Of a stretch of 64,000 nucleotides of DNA, positions 59,001-64,000 are shown one piece after another (position 1 is the first letter of the stretch; every line of letters begins with the position of its first letter). The stretch is from Sanghuangporus weigelae (Eukaryota; Basidiomycota; Agaricomycetes; Hymenochaetales; Hymenochaetaceae). The stretch is taken from positions 3,224,001 through 3,288,000 of the forward strand of contig CP137319.1 in assembly GCA_033182465.1 (NCBI GenBank), in the 5' to 3' direction. The position numbers were made by a program, and so were the translations under genes. A model generated the notes under the pieces. That model worked only from the letters and a program-made list of their open reading frames with translations, did not search any database and had not been told where the DNA came from.

Positions 59001-61374
59001 CGCAATAGGTGTTTGCCAGGAGACGCAGGGCACACAGAGCCGAAGATGCTTTACACCGCATTCGGGATGTGTGCTCCTTCCACGTCAAACCCGGCTCCCA
59101 CCAGATACCCAGCCAGCGGATGGCTCGGAGGGGTTGGAGAACAAGGGGGGGAGTAAGGGGTAGAGTCAAAAAAGGCCCAGACAAACCGCCCCGGCCGAAA
59201 TGAATCAGCTCGGTCTTGGCAGCGTCCAGAGAAAGGCCTAAGGTGGCCAAGAAAAGAGAAAGGTAGTTAAAGGCCCGGAGAAGAAGGTCGTTGTTAAGTT
59301 CGTAAGAAGTGGACTAAACAACAAGGAGGTGGTCATCGATGTAAGTGAAAACAAATGTGTCATCTTCATCATCAAAGAGGGAGAGGGCACCATGTGCAAA
59401 AAGCGTGGCGAGGATGGGTGAGACTGGGGACCCTTGTGGGACCCCTAGATCGGGTTTGGGGAGGAGGGGGGAAGTAAAACCGTCAAAAGAGATGGCGGTG
59501 GATCAGGAGGAGCAGAAAGACATGACCCATCGGATTAGATCCTCTGGGCAAGCCATTGAACAGAGCTCAGATAGGAGAGGTGCATGTTGGACGCGGTCGA
59601 AAAAGCCCTGAACATTGCAGGCAAGTGCGGACATCTTCAGGCCCTTCCGCCGTCCTCTCTCTATCACCTCTAAGAGGTTCTGTGAAGCGTCGGTGACTCC
59701 CGACAGAGAGCGGGAGCCAAACTGAGTCAGTGGGAGGGCATGGCCTTCATTGGCCATGTAGTTGAGGCGTCGAGCGATAACTTTTTCAAGGAGCTTACTG
59801 CATGTTTCTTCGAGGGTGATAGGGCGGTATGCGCGTGGTGAGGACACATCCGGTTTGTTAGGTTTCCGAATCATACAGACTCTTGCCGCCCGCCATGGCT
59901 CCGGGTGGTGCCCGAGAGTCAGGCAGTTGTTGAAGAGCTGTGTAAGTTCCACCGGGAAAGAGCGCCAAACCCATTTGAGTGGGAGGTAGCCAATTCCCGA
60001 CAGACCTGGTGCAGAAGTGTTAGAGGTAGAGGCCAGAGCCTCCCCAACTTCAGTAACAGAAATTGCCAGGGAGCTCTGGTTGTTTAGGAGCCGGGGGTGG
60101 GTAGGGGGGATAGGAGGAGGGGATGGGAAGAAGGTCTCAGAGAAAGTACGTGCCTTGGACAGGGGGTCATCGGCGGTGCTGCCGTCGCCTGTCCGAAGTA
60201 ATGCAACCGGCGCAGGCCTGACTCCAGTACCCCACTTTGCCATCTTCCAAATGTTGGTGGGGGTGGTGTCTTCTACAATAGCCTGGAAATAGAGGCACTT
60301 TGCATGCCGAATAGCCCGTTTAAGTTGGAGGGAGGCCGAGCGACGGTGACCCCTAGGGCTGTGGTGAAGAAGAGTGAGGAGACAGTCACACTCCGCAGTC
60401 CACCATAGTGCAAGAGCACCCTTGTGGATCTTCAGGGGGAGCGCGAACTGTTCCACAGTGTCCCGGATGACTTGTAAAAACTTAGACGCCTTAGCTTCAA
60501 GTTCAGGGGTAGTGGCAGCAGGGAGACGGAAAACATCTTCGAGCAGGGGGTTCCAGGTCTCAATATACAAGTCCTCAAGATCGGCTTGAATGCGGAGGGG
60601 AGCAAGAGGGTCGTTAGTGAGAGGAGCGGTAGGGGTCCATTGCCATTCAAGAATGGCATGGTCACTGCTAGAGGGGCGGTCCCAGTGGACCCAGACAGCC
60701 TCATCCGGGCACACATCAGAAAGGAGGTCTGAAACGAAAACGAGGTCAATAACCGAATGGTGGAAGTTGGCATCGTGTCGGGTGACCACCCCTGGCTCGG
60801 AGGCCAGGGTGAGTCCATTGTTGGCGGTCCATTCAATGAGTGGAGTGGTCGGAGCGAAGTCCGCCCACCCATAGTGGGGGGTGGACCACGACAGGTCATG
60901 CCTGTTGAAATCCCCGCACACAATAAATGACCGGGTGGGGGGGAGCTGGAGGGAAAGGACGGCTGTTTGGGCCGAGTCATGGTTAGTCATGCCGCATGGC
61001 GGTAAATAGAGATTGAGGAGAGTGAAAGGACCGGTAGCGGTGGCGCAAGTGAGGGCGACTGCATACCGACTCAAAGTGAAAGTGTTATTGAGGCCAATAG
61101 TGCCTCGGGGTAGAGAGTCACATGCCAAGATGGCAACGCTAGGGAAAGAGTTAGGGGGTACCGGGGGAACAAAGGCGTGCCAGCCAGGGGTGGACGGCAT
61201 GCCTTTGACCTCGGTCCCGTGTATGTTAGTGTCGCTGCGGGTAGTTCCAATAAAGGCCCATGGCAGTTCTTGGAGGCAGATAAAGTCTGCGTCATTAGTA
61301 GAGTAGAAATGTAAAAGAGCGGACAGGGAAGTGGGGTTCTTCGCCACGTTATGGGAGACAAACGTGTAGATCAT
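56042..61374 (-). pseudogene. LINE ORF2: endonuclease, reverse transcriptase, RNase H
   Basis: Starts ATGATCTAC at 61374, overlapping the ORF1 stop as ATGA, a layout that fits stop-restart translation. Endonuclease (EEP): VSHNVAKNPTSL, DFICLQELPWAF, VCGDFNRHDLSW, SSSDHAILEW. Reverse transcriptase: SPRAYRPITLEETCSKLLEK, GVPQGSPVSPILATLF, and the active site FTYIDDHLLVV. RNase H: LSIFTDGSA, DLELTALLK, NIYTDCLPAL and WCPGHENIVSNECADELA. C-terminal knuckle: CRHCDLRFPPLKTHMHILLDC near 56400-56460. Three in-frame stops interrupt it: TGA 59503-59505, TAG 59314-59316 and TGA 58288-58290. Each is explainable by a C-to-T change. At least one frame change lies near 56500-56600, and an LTR splits RNase H. 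Inactive. Confidence 0.88.
56836..58149 (+). mobile_element. Solo LTR, NCGN-target group, TGTAAGAAGC subfamily, copy 2
   Basis: A 1,314-bp fossil LTR, the same subfamily as 29601-30925, starting TGTAAGAAGC and ending GGAGTTTCA, flanked by GCGC (56832-56835 and 58150-58153). It is inserted in the LINE in opposite orientation, so it is younger than the LINE. Confidence 0.82.
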
Positions 61375-62700
61375 AGTTTAGTCTCGGGGTTGGTATCCAT
61401 GCCATCATCGCTGCCCGGGGGGCGCGCAAAGGCGCGTTTGGCCGGGCAAATAAGGCGAGACGCAGTGCTAGGGTGGTCGCCTGTGCAATTAATGCAGGAG
61501 GTGGGGTGGGGGCAGTGGTTAGATGTGATGCCTTCAGTGGCACAACTACCACACCGTGCTCGGTGGTCAGAGGTTTTGTGATTGCCGGCACAAGTGGCAC
61601 AGGCAACGCACCCTTTGCAACCGTTGCTGGTGTGGCCAAGTTTCTGGCAGTGGTCGCATTGGGCAAAGGTGGGGAGGGGTTTGTAGCGCTGCACACGGAA
61701 GCGCTTGTCAAACATGAAAACAGGGGCGTCAAGGATGCGCTTGGAGCATTCGCCATCCTGGTCATGGACCCAGAAGGTGATCGGGCAATGCTTGAGCTCA
61801 TTAGTGATATCGGCTCGGGCTTTGGTGAACGAGACATCGGATGCCAGGTCCATGTCCTTAATCGAGCGGTTGAAGGTGAGCTCGGCGAGGATCTCGGCAT
61901 TAGAGAAAGGTGCTGAGCCTGGGAGGGAGTCCCGGACTGGCACCATAGAAACCTGTAATTTGGTCCAGGGGGAAACCCGGGCCGTTGAGACATTGCAGCC
62001 CTGACAGACTACACGGGCGAGAGCGCCCGCGTGCTGGTCTATCAGGTCATGTACGCAACCTGTCCTATCAAAGGTCATGACGCAGTTTCCCTTAGCGTTC
62101 CAGGATGCGGCCTGGAGGCGCAGGGAGGCTGCAGTGGGGACAGAGGTGAGGAAAGTATGTACCTCTTGTGTGGTGGTGTGGTCAGAGTGTCGCTGACTCG
62201 TGGGGATTGGGTTGCCTTTAAAATTAACCACTAGGGTGGGGAACTTAGCCTTAGTGGTAGGGGGAGGGCGGGTAGCAGGGCGATTAGCGGGGGTACGGGG
62301 GCGGTTAGAAGGGGGGGTGGAGGGGGGGCGCTCGGCCGGAGGTGCAGCCGCGGCGTCAGCATAGGATGCCGGGGCGGCTGCCGGAGGGGGCTCCGTTCGG
62401 ACTCGACGGTCCGCCCGGGCCGGCGGGGCAGAGGGTTGGGTTGAGGGTTGTGGGAGGTTGGGTCGGGGTGCAGCAGGGGTGGTCCCGGGGCGCCGTTCTA
62501 GGCGTTCCAAACGGGTCCCAATGCCGCTCACTGCATTTTGGAGAGCCACAAGAGACTTCATGGCGTCTTGTTGCTGCAGATTGGCGGTGGAGACAAGGCC
62601 AGCCAGTGCACTCATGTTGTTAACAAGGTCATGAGCGGAGGGGGCAAAGGGGGCAGGGGCTGTGTTCGGTGTGGGGGTCGGGTTGTTGGTGAAAGGTAAA
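61371..62700 (-). CDS. LINE ORF1: gag-like nucleic-acid-binding protein
   Basis: An open frame running to the TGA at 61371-61373. The first in-element Met is at 62615 (MSALAGLVSTANLQQQ). Codons upstream of 62701 belong to flanking DNA, so the real N terminus is probably lost. Seen: a short coiled coil (LQQQDAMKSLVALQNAVSGI), a long Pro/Ala-rich linker, and three C-terminal zinc knuckles starting CDHCQKLGHTSNGC, CATCAGNHKTSDH and CINCTGDHPSTAS. It would coat the element RNA. No stop interrupts the visible part. Confidence 0.8.
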
Positions 62701-62713
62701 CTATATTTGGATA

Positions 62714-63120
62714 AACACTCCTTTCCATTACAAGCCCTTGACCAGTGTTTCGGAACGTTTGCAAGAGCTAAAACATATTGCCTTGTAAGATGATTAACAA
62801 GCTTTTTCAAGTCATGCAAAACTCCATAAGACTTTTGTTTTCATTTCAAGAGGGATAAAACCTTTCTAGTGCTCAGACCTCTGAGTCCATAACGACGTGA
62901 TGACTCAGATACATGATGACTAACAGTCTGATATTACTTTATATAGACTGCAAATCTATGTAAACTGTGCAACTTTTTCCCGATGTGTGTAACCAGTCTA
63001 CGCAAAATTCTGTCTTACTTTACACAGAAAAACTGAGTAGAACAAGATACACATTTCTGATTTCTGTGTATAAACATTCCAGTGGTGTACTTTTCGAACT
63101 ATTTTAATTCTGTAAAACTT
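62714..63120. other. AT-rich region between LINE and permease remnant
   Basis: No gene is seen. The exons for the N-terminal half of the permease would be expected here if the gene were whole; none is recognisable. Confidence 0.4.
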
Positions 63121-63123
63121 CAG

Positions 63124-64000
63124 CACTGAACCTGGTGGTTGTCTTCAACATGGGCAGCAATTTGAATGATATACTGAATAGCCCTATTGGTCAGCCCATG
63201 GCTACGGTAAGTGTATGAGATACGGCTCTAACTGATATCTTTTGACTTTTCAAAGATTCTTTTCAATAGTTTTGGTAAACGCCATTTGGTCTTTTATAAT
63301 ATTGTCGCATTGGGTTCAGTTCCTTGCTCCAAAACAAAACAACTCATATCTTCTCAGATTTATGACGGGGATCAGCATTGCAACATCATTTTATTTCGTC
63401 AACTGAAAGAAATCTTACTGAATCTTTGTGCATTTGTAGCTCACAGTATCGTCTCGTTTGACTTTCGCGTTTGCGCCGGCGCGCGCGATGGGGCTTTGCC
63501 CTTTTCTTTTCAAAATATCTATACCAAGTTGATCAGCGTTCAAAAACCCCGTGAAATGTGTCTGGACATCAGCTTTCATCGCGGCGCTACTTGGCTTGCT
63601 GTCATTTGCAGGACCCGCTGCTATAGGAGCCGTATTCACCTTGAGTGTAGTTGCCCAGTACGTTTCGGACTCCATCCCGATAATGGCGAGGTTTCTGGGA
63701 GGCAGAAAGGGTCCGTTTAATCTCGGAGCATTTGTAGGGTTTAATACATAAAGCTTTATTGTCTGATGCAAGAATTGCGTTTTCAGGGCCTTCCGGTTGC
63801 GCTGGTCGCAGTTTCATGGATGTTTTTCATGGCCATTGTTCTGCTCTTTCCCACAACCCCGCATACCAGTCCAGCACAAATGAACTACTCTGTTGTGGTA
63901 TTTGGAGGAGTGATTTTTTTGTCACTTGCTTACTACTTACTACTTGCCCGTTTATGGAGGATGTCACTGGTTTTCAGGGCCAGTCTCAACAGTGGAGATA
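63124..64000 (+). pseudogene. Amino-acid/GABA permease (APC superfamily) remnant
   Basis: The C-terminal half of an amino-acid permease of the fungal GABA/choline-permease type. Recognisable: LNLVVVFNMGSNLNDILNSP followed by IGQPMAT and a GTAAGT donor; FFNSFGKR; RLTFAFA; ARDGALPFS; FIAALLGLLSFAGPAAIGAV; RFLGGRKGPFNLGAF; after an intron GLPVALVAVSWMFFMAIVLL and FPTTPHTSP; then MNYSVVVFGGVIFLSLAYY and finally PVYGG..WFSGPVSTVE. These pieces lie in changing frames: at least two shifts around 63480-63545 and one near 63940. The N-terminal transmembrane segments are missing. A working transporter would carry amino acids across the plasma membrane; this copy cannot. It continues beyond the window. 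Confidence 0.82.

Larger units (their letters stand above)
55798..62701 (-). mobile_element. Tad/I-type LINE (non-LTR retrotransposon), nearly full length
   Basis: A 6,904-bp insertion in minus orientation. The 3' end is an oligo(A) tail (T-run 55798-55810 on the plus strand). A perfect 12-bp target duplication TATATTTGGATA flanks it at 55786-55797 and 62702-62713. Two ORFs are present: ORF1 with zinc knuckles, ORF2 with endonuclease, reverse transcriptase, RNase H and a C-terminal zinc knuckle. This domain set fits the fungal Tad or related I-group elements. The 5' end falls inside an open ORF1 frame with no untranslated leader, so it is probably slightly 5' truncated. A solo LTR (56836-58149) is inserted in the RNase H region. 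Length without that LTR is about 5.6 kb. Confidence 0.88.

Overview
The window looks like nuclear DNA of a filamentous mushroom-forming fungus (Agaricomycetes). The evidence is many introns of about 50 nt with GT-AG ends, a FunK1-type kinase, an Argonaute, a coronin, a GMC oxidoreductase, an M28 membrane protease, and a heavy load of Tc1/mariner, MULE, LTR and Tad/I-type LINE elements. All calls come from reading the sequence and translations by eye. No search was run, so percentages and family names are estimates.

Layout. Positions 1-1397 hold half of a palindromic MITE, a broken fragment of the RNA polymerase II largest subunit, and an array of short GATCGCCCACTGA-like repeats. Positions 1398-19056 are bounded by the same Tc1/mariner-type inverted terminus on both sides, each next to a TA. 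This 17.7-kb block has 2.1-kb inverted arms that are nearly identical. The right arm holds an apparently complete five-exon DD34E transposase and the left arm a truncated copy. Between the arms lie three multi-exon genes of unknown function (here X, Y and Z), a decayed second copy of X, two solo LTRs and a 2.95-kb LTR-like insertion carrying a 339-residue ORF. I read the block as one composite transposon with cargo. This is the strongest candidate for an undescribed system.

Positions 20730-23292 hold a FunK1 kinase whose 5' end runs into a MITE. Positions 23268-28022 are a Russian-doll stack of TA-flanked MITEs. A broken SMC1 remnant ends at 29571. Positions 29601-35992 are fossil solo LTRs, one inserted in another. 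A 708-bp Mutator-like MITE with a 10-bp target duplication lies 0.5 kb upstream of the Argonaute gene.

Positions 37.5-55.7 kb are the gene-rich part: Argonaute (+), S33 peptidase copy 1 (+), coronin (+), GMC oxidoreductase (+), M28 protease (-), two decayed S33 peptidase copies (-) and a trypsin-like serine protease (-). Positions 55798-62701 are a 6.9-kb LINE on the minus strand with 12-bp target duplications, an oligo(A) tail and an LTR inserted in its RNase H domain. The window ends in a degraded amino-acid permease gene.

How parts fit together: the intact transposase could act on the three MITEs that share its terminus. The Argonaute sits in a transposon-dense neighbourhood but lacks one catalytic aspartate, so it may silence without slicing. 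Five long LTRs share a 4-bp target duplication of the form NCGN, which suggests one integration machinery.
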